From assembly GCA_040880365.1 (NCBI GenBank), contig JBBDIO010000051.1, forward strand, positions 1 through 7,757: a DNA stretch of 7,757 nucleotides, in the 5' to 3' direction. Within the stretch, counting starts at the first letter, position 1; each line of letters begins with the position of its first letter. The position numbers and the translations under genes are program-made. The notes under the pieces are model-generated. The model worked only from the letters and a program-made list of their open reading frames with translations, was not told where the DNA came from and searched no databases. Positions 1-5,871 of this stretch are shown here, piece after piece. Origin of the DNA: JBBDIO01 sp040880365 (lineage in GTDB: Bacteria > Chloroflexota > Anaerolineae > Caldilineales > Caldilineaceae).

Positions 1-4
1 ATCT

Positions 5-1000
5 ATGCGTCTGATCGATAAACTCCAATCACTATTTATACTTGCCGCAATCGCAATAGGTCTGGCATTGGGTCAGGTGAATGGGGTCGCGGCGCGGGCA
101 GATAGCATGATCATGCCGTTTCTCATGATCATGCTCACGGTTGTGTTTCTGCATATCACTTTACGCGGCTTTGGCGATGCGTTCCGCCACATGCGCTTCA
201 CGCGCTTGAGTTTGGGGATCAATTTCCTCTGGACGCCAGTTTTTGCCTGGCTGCTGGGGTTGTTGTTTCTGCGCAATACCCCCGATATTTGGGTGGGTTT
301 TCTTATGCTGCTTGTCACCCCATGTACCGATTGGTATCTCGTCTTCACCCAAATGGCGCGCGGCAACGTGCACCTGGGCGCCACGCTGCTCCCCTGGCAC
401 ATCCTGTTACAGCTACTCCTGCTGCCTATCTATCTGTTCATCTTTGCCGGCGCAGTGGTTCCCCTCTCGCCGCAAATTCTGCTGCAAAGTGTGGGGCTGG
501 TCTTGCTCATCCCCCTGCTCACCGCCAGCGCGCTGCGGATGGCCTTGACCGCCCGTTTTGGGAAGCTGTGGCTCGAGACTGCCTTCCTCCCCAAAGTTGC
601 GCCGCTCCAGATCATCTTCTTGTGTATGGCGATTGGCGCCATGTTCGCATCCCAGGGAAGCGCAATCCAGGAACGCCCCGAACTGATCGGGGTCCTGCTT
701 CTCCCCCTGGGCATCTTCTATATGAGCAATCTCGCGCTGGGGCTGCTGGCAGGACGCGCCGCCGGGCTAGACTATGCAGCCTGCACGAGTCTCTGTTTTG
801 CCACAATCGCCCGCAACTCGCCCGTCGCGCTGGCAGTCGCCGTGGCCGCGTTTCCCCAGCGCCCGCTGATAGCCTTGGCGCTGGCAATCGGGCCACTGCT
901 CGAATTGCCCGTTTTGGCGGCAATTTCCCAGCTTTTGCAGCATCTGCCCAAATGGATCCCGTCGCTGACTATCCCCCGGCCCACAAGCCAGAGTCGGTAA
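5..1000 (+). CDS. ACR3/BASS-superfamily transporter ('arsenic resistance protein'-like)
   Basis: This is an integral inner-membrane protein of 331 aa, related to ACR3 arsenite exporters and bile acid:sodium symporters. It is almost entirely hydrophobic, with about ten predicted membrane segments. The key landmarks are TPCTDWYLVF at residues 105-114, with Cys107 in the region of the ACR3 thiolate cysteine; ARNSPVALAVAVAAF at 269-283; and GPLLELPVL at 296-304, with Glu300 at the place of the conserved ACR3 glutamate. Family knowledge suggests efflux of arsenite or a related anion. However, the TPCTDW subgroup differs from classical ACR3 and its substrate is uncertain. No arsR, arsC or other ars gene is nearby to support an arsenic role. 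The ATG at 5 matches the usual N-terminus (a charged residue followed by a DKLQ-like stretch), but the window starts only four bases upstream, so no ribosome-binding site can be seen and an earlier start cannot be excluded. Residues 36-55 are duplicated at 1360-1421. Confidence 0.9.
   Translation: MRLIDKLQSLFILAAIAIGLALGQVNGVAARADSMIMPFLMIMLTVVFLHITLRGFGDAFRHMRFTRLSLGINFLWTPVFAWLLGLLFLRNTPDIWVGFLMLLVTPCTDWYLVFTQMARGNVHLGATLLPWHILLQLLLLPIYLFIFAGAVVPLSPQILLQSVGLVLLIPLLTASALRMALTARFGKLWLETAFLPKVAPLQIIFLCMAIGAMFASQGSAIQERPELIGVLLLPLGIFYMSNLALGLLAGRAAGLDYAACTSLCFATIARNSPVALAVAVAAFPQRPLIALALAIGPLLELPVLAAISQLLQHLPKWIPSLTIPRPTSQSR
108..180 (+). repeat. Source copy of a duplicated transporter-gene segment
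   Basis: The stretch starting TGATCATGCCG inside the transporter gene recurs in the same orientation at 1360-1431. Over the first 62 bases the two copies match at 58 positions. Similarity then fades after a one-base indel near 170-175. The palindrome ATGATCAT occurs at 107-114 and again at 125-132. In the second copy only the 3' of these is complete. Confidence 0.9.
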
Positions 1001-1024
1001 TCGTACAATAATTCAGCGGTAGAT

Positions 1025-1168
1025 TTATTGCACCGGCCCAAGTGCACCCGGTTTATAATGCTCTAGCCAATAGCGGGCGATTTCATCGCGGCGCGCCCAC
1101 CAGACCCGGTCATATTGCTTGGCATAGTCCAGAAAGCAGCGAATGGCAGTCACGCGTCCGAAGCCATA
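1025..1168 (-). pseudogene. C-terminal remnant of a polysaccharide deacetylase (allantoinase PuuE-like)
   Basis: Read on the minus strand, about 47 codons ending in a TAA stop (1025-1027) give a recognisable family C-terminus: GFGRVTAIRCFLDY, then a VWWARRDEIARYW block, then LEHYKP. Allantoinase PuuE and related NodB-type deacetylases end with a GRP-x-R...FL-x-Y...VW-x-x-RR-x-(D/E)IA-R-x-W signature, and this matches it closely. All catalytic motifs of the deacetylase domain lie upstream in the family and are absent here. The frame stays open to 1207, but similarity stops near 1168, where the DNA switches to a histidine-kinase remnant on the other strand. It therefore cannot make a working enzyme. 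The match was made by eye from a short stretch, so the exact subfamily is uncertain. Confidence 0.65.
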
Positions 1169-1173
1169 GATGG

Positions 1174-1362
1174 CCGCAGCAACGAATCTTCGAGATATTC
1201 CAGTCCCTCAGGTCGCGCGACCATACAGAAAACAGCGGTATCGGCCTCACCGTCGTCAAAAAACTGGTCGAACGCCGCGGTGGCGCCACCCACGTCGATT
1301 CCGTCGCGGGCGCGGGCGCGTCCTTCACCTTTACTTGCCTGTGGCCTAGCCACACGGGTTGA
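1174..1362 (+). pseudogene. C-terminal fragment of a sensor histidine kinase (HATPase_c domain)
   Basis: The plus-strand frame contains RIFEIFQSLRSRD, then SGIGLTVVKKLVERRGG, then VDSVAGAGASFTFT. These correspond to the F box, the G2 box (GIGL) and the last strands of the GHKL ATP-binding domain of sensor kinases. The fragment ends LWPSHTG with a TGA at 1360-1362. The dimerisation/phospho-acceptor His domain, the N box and the G1 box (DxGxG) are all missing, so this is a remnant. An ATG at 1042 lies in the same frame, but the roughly 44 residues from there to 1173 have no kinase character and overlap the minus-strand deacetylase remnant, so I do not treat it as a start. The stop codon is formed by the first bases of the adjoining transporter-gene fragment, so the kinase's own terminus may have been longer. 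Confidence 0.85.
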
Positions 1363-1431
1363 TCATGCCGTTTCTCATGATCATGCTCACAGTCGTGTTT
1401 CTGCATATCTCTTTGCGCGGCTTGACGATGC
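1360..1431 (+). pseudogene. Fragment of a second ACR3/BASS-type transporter gene
   Basis: This is a 72-bp second copy of the segment at 108-180. It encodes IMPFLMIMLTVVFLHISLRG against the same stretch with HITLRG in the intact gene. Of the four differences in the first 62 bases, three are synonymous third-position changes (ACG/ACA, GTT/GTC, TTA/TTG) and one gives a conservative Thr-to-Ser change. That pattern suggests the copy comes from a diverged paralogue that was once under protein-level selection, not from a fresh copying error. The frame breaks after Gly55 through a one-base deletion, and the rest of the gene is absent. It follows the kinase remnant directly. Confidence 0.88.
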
Positions 1432-1584
1432 TTATCCCAAACGCAAAAGACCTCTTTGGTCCATACAGACGCGATGTGCGCCCGAAATTGCCAAAGAGGT
1501 CTTCTATTCACTACTTGTGCCGTCCCGCGATGGGCAGTGTCTGGCTAAACCTACACCCGGCAGCGACCTCAGCCAGCCCGCATC
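1432..1584. other. Non-coding spacer downstream of the importer operon
   Basis: Between the transporter fragment and the stop codon of the solute-binding protein gene there is no recognisable protein similarity on either strand. The only clear structure is the inverted repeat at 1447-1503. Open frames crossing here are extensions of the flanking fragments or antisense to the solute-binding gene. Confidence 0.6.
1447..1503 (-). terminator. 13-bp perfect inverted repeat, possible terminator of the importer operon
   Basis: The arms AAGACCTCTTTGG (1447-1459) and CCAAAGAGGTCTT (1491-1503) are exactly complementary, with a 31-nt loop. Read on the minus strand, the hairpin starts 81 nt after the stop codon of the solute-binding gene and is followed by TTGCGTTTGG, which has only a short T-run. 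The long loop and weak T-tract make intrinsic termination plausible but not certain. mRNA 3'-end protection, or the end of a lost mobile element, are alternatives. Confidence 0.4.
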
Positions 1585-3138
1585 TTACTGCGCGGCTTTC
1601 CACTCCGCATACTGACGCTCAATTTCGGCCTTCACCGTATCAAGTCCTGCCGCCTTCAGATCCTCGATGAACTGGGGCAGTTCGGTGGCCGGGTCAATAT
1701 AGCCCGTCAGCAGCGCGCGCGCCGTGCCATCGGCAACGGCGTTGACCGCAGTCAGCTCTGCCGCTACCGGATCCGTACGGAAACGGAAACCCAACGACGG
1801 ATGGTCCATCGAATCATTGGAGTAATCGATTAACAGACGGTTCTTGTCCGGATCTTCCCGGTTCGAAACAGCCTGCAACAGCGTATTGCCCAAGGTCCAC
1901 GCACCACCGTGCGCGCCATACCAGGCGCTGTCCAGGATATTCACGCGGCCGTCATCCTCAAATTCCCAGTTGACCCCTTCGACGCCAAACAGCATCATAT
2001 TGAGCAGCGTGGAATCGGAGTGCATGAGGTTGATGAACTGCATGGCCTCGACCGGATATTCCGAGACCACAGGAATGGCGAGCATGGAACCGCCCGAATG
2101 CACCGTGATGTTAATCTTGGGCTGGGCGTAAATTTCCTTCAACTGCAGGTCGGCATTGCCCGAAGCGTTCACCAACTCTTCAGCCTTAATATTGTCACCC
2201 TTCAAGGGCTGGGGCTCGATGAAAAACCGTCCGGCATTTCGGGTTTCGGCAGTGTTAAAGGTCATCAGACCGGCATCGGGATGTACCCAACCTTTTTCAT
2301 ACCACTCTCGCATGAGTGCAGTATATTCCTGTGCCCATTCGGTCTCCATAATGCTGACGATAGTCTCATCCCATTCGCCGTTTTCGTCGGGCGCAAATGC
2401 CATATTGATCAGATCATTTGGCACACCTGCGGCGAAGCCCGGCACCCAGGGTTGAAAGGCTATCCCACCGCCGGTGAGGAACGGATAGTCATCTGGATTG
2501 GCCGCTTTGGCAAGCTCCAGCCACGGTTCCAGATCGCGCAGATTCGTAATGGCGGCTGCGTCTTCCTCTGTAAAGCCGATTTCTTCGGCCACCGCCACAT
2601 TGTAAATGAATCCCTCGGGTACGGTCAGTTCCTTATTGGTGGGAACGGCATAGTTGATGCCATCCACCTGCGTGCCCGTGATGAAGGCAGGATTCAGACC
2701 TTCGAGAATATCCTGACCATGTTCCTCCAGCAGATTGCCATAGGGACCGTCGTCATCATTCAGGGGGAGGAAGAGACCCTGGGTGGCAAGCTGCATGTAA
2801 TTGCGCCAGTCGGCGGTAAAGAAGATATCCATCTTCTCGCCCGCCTGCAAGCCGGTCACGGCGCGGGTTTCCCAATCGCCCCAGCCAATAATATGAAAGA
2901 CCACATTGGCGCCAATCAGGGGTTCAATATATGCATTGATCGCGGCTTCCACATCGGCGCGCTGGCTGGTGTCACCATTCCCAATCCAGTAATAATCCAG
3001 CACTGCCACTTCGCCCGAAGGCGGCGCGGCCGAATCTCCATCAGACGTGGATTGTTGCGGCGCTGTAGCAGGCGAACATCCCGCCACAACGAGCAGCATA
3101 CTCACAAATACAAATAACGAAATAAACTTTCTGAACAT
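1585..3138 (-). CDS. ABC transporter extracellular solute-binding lipoprotein (LipO-like, DUF3502-type)
   Basis: This is a 517-aa substrate-binding protein of a carbohydrate ABC importer, anchored outside the cytoplasmic membrane as a lipoprotein. The N-terminus is a type II signal peptide (MFRK, a hydrophobic core, then lipobox VAGC with the modified Cys at residue 21), followed by a Ser/Thr/Pro/Ala-rich linker to about residue 43. The mature protein opens with YYWIGNGDTSQRADVEAAIN (50-69) and continues with GWGDWETR and MDIFFTADW (103-111), typical of the Lpl/YtcQ-like family 1 binding proteins. The end (about 448-515; LGFRFRTDPV, GYIDPATELPQF, LKAAGLDTVKAE) fits the DUF3502 C-terminal region. 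The start is supported by AAAGGAG eight bases upstream of the ATG. It is the last gene of the operon, 130 bp after the second permease, a gap that may hold an extra promoter. The ligand is probably an oligosaccharide but cannot be named from sequence. Confidence 0.93.
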   Translation of the reverse strand: MFRKFISLFVFVSMLLVVAGCSPATAPQQSTSDGDSAAPPSGEVAVLDYYWIGNGDTSQRADVEAAINAYIEPLIGANVVFHIIGWGDWETRAVTGLQAGEKMDIFFTADWRNYMQLATQGLFLPLNDDDGPYGNLLEEHGQDILEGLNPAFITGTQVDGINYAVPTNKELTVPEGFIYNVAVAEEIGFTEEDAAAITNLRDLEPWLELAKAANPDDYPFLTGGGIAFQPWVPGFAAGVPNDLINMAFAPDENGEWDETIVSIMETEWAQEYTALMREWYEKGWVHPDAGLMTFNTAETRNAGRFFIEPQPLKGDNIKAEELVNASGNADLQLKEIYAQPKINITVHSGGSMLAIPVVSEYPVEAMQFINLMHSDSTLLNMMLFGVEGVNWEFEDDGRVNILDSAWYGAHGGAWTLGNTLLQAVSNREDPDKNRLLIDYSNDSMDHPSLGFRFRTDPVAAELTAVNAVADGTARALLTGYIDPATELPQFIEDLKAAGLDTVKAEIERQYAEWKAAQ

Positions 3139-3228
3139 TCTTGGGGCTCCTTTGAAAACAGTTTATCTAGGGTAAAACAATGAAAATTGCCGAAAATTGG
3201 GGAGTAGTTCGCTACTATCCAGGCAATT

Positions 3229-3263
3229 CCAAACGAATTATAGGCCGGGGTCGCGTTTGGCAA
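3229..3263 (-). promoter_or_regulatory. Possible internal promoter and hairpin before the solute-binding gene
   Basis: On the minus strand TTGCCA (3258-3263) and a perfect TATAAT (3237-3242) are separated by 15 bp, shorter than the usual 16-18. The same segment is bounded by a 7-bp inverted repeat, CCAAACG (3229-3235) and CGTTTGG (3254-3260), which would form a hairpin in the lplC-to-binding-protein transcript. Binding proteins are usually needed in excess over permeases. Either an internal promoter or a stabilising or attenuating hairpin would fit, but neither is proven. Confidence 0.3.
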
Positions 3264-3268
3264 AGTGC

Positions 3269-4222
3269 CTACCCCTTGAGCGCGCCGATGGTAAGCCCTC
3301 GGATAAAGTACCGTTGGAAAAAGGGATATGCCAGAATAATTGGCCCCACCGTCACGACAGCCATCGCCATGCGAAACGTCTGCGAAGGAAGATCAGAAAG
3401 GTTAACCAGCCCTTGCATACGGTCGGCGTTTTCCAACAGAAAGCGAATATTATTCAACGTGGTATAGATGGTGAATTGCAAACTGTAATAACGGGCATCG
3501 TCTACCAATATCAGGGCGTTGAAAAAGTTGTTCCAGATGCCCACCGCGCTGAACAAGGCAACCGTCGCCAGCCCCGGTGTCGAAAGTGGCACAACGATTT
3601 GCAGATACGTCCGCCATTCGCCGGCCCCGTCGATGCGCGCGGCTTCGATAATTTCGTTGGGCACATTCAAGCGATAGAAGGTGCGCATGACCAGCACCCA
3701 GAACGGGCTGAAGGCAGAGGGGAGGAACAGCGCCCACAACGTGTTGTTGAGTTGCAAAATCTGGCGCGCCACCATGTAATACGCGACCAACCCGCCGCTG
3801 AACAGCATGGTGAAGAAGGCAAAGAAAGTGAAGAAGGTGCCAAATTTGAAGTTGTCACGCGAAAGTGGATAGGCGTATAGCCCCACCATGATCACCGCCA
3901 GAATTGTGCCCACGACGGTTGAAATAATCGTGTTTATATAGGCGGTGATGACAATCGAGCCTTTGCTGAAAAGAAATGTGTATGCTGAAAAGGAAAATTC
4001 TTCGGGCCAGAGTCGATAGCCATTGGCAGAGAGCGATGCTTCAGATGTAATCGACGCGATCACAATCACATAGACAGGAATCAGTGTCACAAGACAGGTC
4101 AAAATCAGAAGGCCGTTCAGCAGCATATTTGCCACCGGAGAAAGAGCCAGAACATCTCTTTGTTTGCGGACTCGCACCCGTCGATAGATACGGCGCGGCT
4201 GAATCTCGGCAGTTGTAGCCAT
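3269..4222 (-). CDS. Carbohydrate ABC transporter permease (LplC/YtcP type, MalG-like)
   Basis: This is a 317-aa inner-membrane permease of the MalG side of the binding-protein-dependent transport family. It has a basic cytoplasmic N-terminus (residues 10-22), a first membrane helix at about 31-57, and five further hydrophobic segments. The EAA loop that docks to the ATPase is clear at 193-212 (EAARIDGAGEWRTYLQIVVP, with the conserved DGAG). The C-terminus QRYFIRGLTIGALKG is the hallmark ending of this permease class. The start is supported by AAGGAAG seven bases upstream. The gene lies 24 bp after the upstream permease gene, so the two are almost certainly cotranscribed. It should form a heterodimer with that permease. 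Confidence 0.95.
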   Translation of the reverse strand: MATTAEIQPRRIYRRVRVRKQRDVLALSPVANMLLNGLLILTCLVTLIPVYVIVIASITSEASLSANGYRLWPEEFSFSAYTFLFSKGSIVITAYINTIISTVVGTILAVIMVGLYAYPLSRDNFKFGTFFTFFAFFTMLFSGGLVAYYMVARQILQLNNTLWALFLPSAFSPFWVLVMRTFYRLNVPNEIIEAARIDGAGEWRTYLQIVVPLSTPGLATVALFSAVGIWNNFFNALILVDDARYYSLQFTIYTTLNNIRFLLENADRMQGLVNLSDLPSQTFRMAMAVVTVGPIILAYPFFQRYFIRGLTIGALKG

Positions 4223-4246
4223 GAGTTTGCTTCCTTAATAGACGCC

Positions 4247-5269
4247 CTAGAACAATGCCAGTTCCGGCCTTGTCTTTTTCACAACATAGTTGGTAATCAG
4301 AATCAGAATGAAGCCGAACAGCGACTGGACGAACGCAGCCGCAGCCGGATAGCCCAGCGGTGTGCTGGTGCGCAACATGCTATAGACAAAGACGTCCAGC
4401 GTATACGTAACATCCTTGACCAGCGCCGCGCCATTTGGCAGGGCATAAAACATATCAAATTCCGATCCCAGAATTCGGCCCACAGCCAAAATCTGGAGCA
4501 GAACGATCACCGGCATCAGATGTGGCAATGTGATCGCGGTAAATTGCTTCCATTTTCCCGCGCCATCCACCGCCGCCGCCTCATACAATTCGCGTGGAAT
4601 CCCCGTCACCGTCGCCAGATAGATGATGGACCCGTAGCCTGTATATTTCCAGATATTTGCCAAGAGAAATATGAACGGCCAGAAAATCTTCTCTTTGTAG
4701 ACTTCGATTGGATCCATGCCGAGCGGCGCGAGGATGTCATTGTTGATAATGCCGCCGGCACTGCCCAGGGCATAGACCACATAGGCAACCACAATCCAGG
4801 AGATAAAATAGGGCAGAAACAGAATCGAGTGATAGAGCTTGGCCCAGAAACGGTTGGTTATTTCGAAGATGATGACCGCCAACGCGACCGAAAGCACCAG
4901 CCCCACCACCATGAAGGCCAGATTGTAAAAAATCGTATTGCGGACATACATCAGGGTGTTGCCAATATTGGTGGATAGTGTGAGATATCGGAAGTTTTCA
5001 AAACCCACCCAAGGACTGGTCATGAGACTGTACACAAACGTATTCTGAATCAATTCGTCTTGGGGTGGCCGCGCAAGCCGATAGGTTTTGAAGGCCATGA
5101 TGATGCCCGGCATAGGCAGATATGCAAACAATATCAGCCAGATTGCGCCCGGCAGAACCATGACCAGATACGCGAGATTGGTCTTCACCTTGTAGACATC
5201 CCAGCGTTTTTTTGGAACGGTCGCCGGTGCAACAGGGGGCGAAAGCGGTGGTGCAACTCCGAGAGACAT
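4247..5269 (-). CDS. Carbohydrate ABC transporter permease (LplB type, MalF-like)
   Basis: This is a 340-aa inner-membrane permease and the first gene of the importer operon. After a Pro/Ala/Val-rich N-terminal tail of about 20 residues comes a KRW-rich basic patch and six membrane segments. The first includes YLVMVLPGAIWLILFAYLP (34-52), followed by the family motif GIIMAFK. The EAA loop at 230-249 (EAAAVDGAGKWKQFTAITLP) is intact. The C-terminus has LGYPAAAAFVQSLFGFILI and ends NYVVKKTRPELALF, as in LplB relatives. AGGAGA at 5277-5282 (plus-strand coordinates), seven bases before the ATG, supports the start. No ATPase gene accompanies the cluster, which is common for this subfamily because a shared MsmK/UgpC-type ATPase encoded elsewhere energises several importers. 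The extended N-terminus before KRW is longer than the core family needs. Confidence 0.95.
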   Translation of the reverse strand: MSLGVAPPLSPPVAPATVPKKRWDVYKVKTNLAYLVMVLPGAIWLILFAYLPMPGIIMAFKTYRLARPPQDELIQNTFVYSLMTSPWVGFENFRYLTLSTNIGNTLMYVRNTIFYNLAFMVVGLVLSVALAVIIFEITNRFWAKLYHSILFLPYFISWIVVAYVVYALGSAGGIINNDILAPLGMDPIEVYKEKIFWPFIFLLANIWKYTGYGSIIYLATVTGIPRELYEAAAVDGAGKWKQFTAITLPHLMPVIVLLQILAVGRILGSEFDMFYALPNGAALVKDVTYTLDVFVYSMLRTSTPLGYPAAAAFVQSLFGFILILITNYVVKKTRPELALF

Positions 5270-5281
5270 GAACCGATCTCC

Positions 5282-5324
5282 TGTTCGAATGTGAACTCAA
5301 TATGCGAACATCCCCGCGCGGGGA
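5282..5324 (-). promoter_or_regulatory. Leader palindromes just upstream of the lplB-type gene
   Basis: TCCCCGCGCGGGGA at 5311-5324 is a perfect 14-bp palindrome. Immediately beside it TGTTCG (5282-5287) and CGAACA (5305-5310) form a second inverted repeat. Both lie within 55 bp of the start codon, and the second touches the ribosome-binding site. They could be an operator or a leader-RNA structure controlling translation of the operon. No regulator gene is present in the window to match them to. Confidence 0.35.
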
Positions 5325-5470
5325 AACGACTCAATTTGGGCAACCAACAGAATAATGATGCGCGCGTAGATTCTGGCGGCGCGTGACCACCAAAAAAAAT
5401 TCCTGTGAGTACGGATTAAATTGGTATATCGGACGTAGGTAATATGGCCTAACTGTAAGGAGCTGAATCT

Positions 5471-5507
5471 GGCCGGCCCACTGCGCACAGTGGGAAACGG
5501 TTTTCCC
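5471..5507. promoter_or_regulatory. Cluster of three abutting palindromes, candidate operator of the importer operon
   Basis: Three inverted repeats run together: GGCCGGCC (5471-5478); CCCACTG-cgca-CAGTGGG (5477-5494); and GGGAAA-cggt-TTTCCC (5492-5507). The last contains AAACGGTT, which fits the AANCGNTT core of LacI/GalR-family operators. Regulators of that family often control sugar importer operons. The site is about 200-240 bp from the first gene of the operon, so it could act at a distal promoter. Whether it is used is inference only. Confidence 0.4.
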
Positions 5508-5871
5508 GTAGCACCGACTTAACCTGCGCCATGATCGGTTGTACGTATGACAGAGGTCAGAGTGTACACCTCATGCAATAATACCTCTTGCAATATCAGT
5601 GTGTCAGCACATAATACCGGCAAGACAAATGGATTTTTGCATACGGTTCGATGCTTGTCAACTGCGAAAAATCTGACAATCTGACAACGGGGATATCCCG
5701 CCCGCCGACCTTTTTGGAATCGTCCAAATCAACCGTTGGCAGCGGCCCTGGTTTCTGTTTATTCGATCCTGGGGATATGCTTTCTATGGGGCGACTACGG
5801 ATTGTATAGCCTGAGGATGTCAACAAAATAGCACCGCGCACATGGGTGCGGGAAGGTATATTCAATTTCAC

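Larger units (their letters stand above)
5270..5871. other. Divergent intergenic region without a supported gene
   Basis: About 600 bp separate the divergently transcribed permease and monooxygenase genes. I see no RNA gene or riboswitch that I recognise. A 93-codon minus-strand frame (5596-5877) has no ribosome-binding site, no recognised similarity and codon use unlike the neighbours, so I do not call it. The region contains several short palindromes: 5311-5324, 5471-5507 and GGGATATCCC at 5690-5699. It also holds a tandem ATCTGACA pair at 5671-5686. No -35/-10 pair for either gene is convincing. Confidence 0.6.

Noticed and set aside
289..1011. 240-codon open frame in another frame of the transporter gene
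   Set aside because: It overlaps the transporter frame, which has unmistakable family motifs. The alternative translation is rich in Ala, Arg, Pro and His with no motif.
1359..1670. 103-codon frame beginning with the transporter fragment
   Set aside because: Only about the first 21 codons resemble the transporter. The remainder is spacer and antisense of the solute-binding gene, so the fragment is a remnant and not a small membrane protein.
1909..3117. 402-codon plus-strand open frame opposite the solute-binding protein gene
   Set aside because: It is the antisense shadow of a clear lipoprotein gene. Its translation is low-complexity and His/Gly/Ile-rich, with no domain character.
4160..4978. 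272-codon plus-strand open frame opposite the first permease gene
   Set aside because: It is antisense to conserved permease codons including the EAA loop. The hydrophilic Asn/Gln/Arg/His-rich translation is typical of a reverse-complement shadow of a membrane protein.
5671..5686. Tandem ATCTGACA repeat as a possible CRISPR or iteron array
   Set aside because: There are only two 8-bp units with no spacer, so this is neither a CRISPR array nor an origin-type iteron set.
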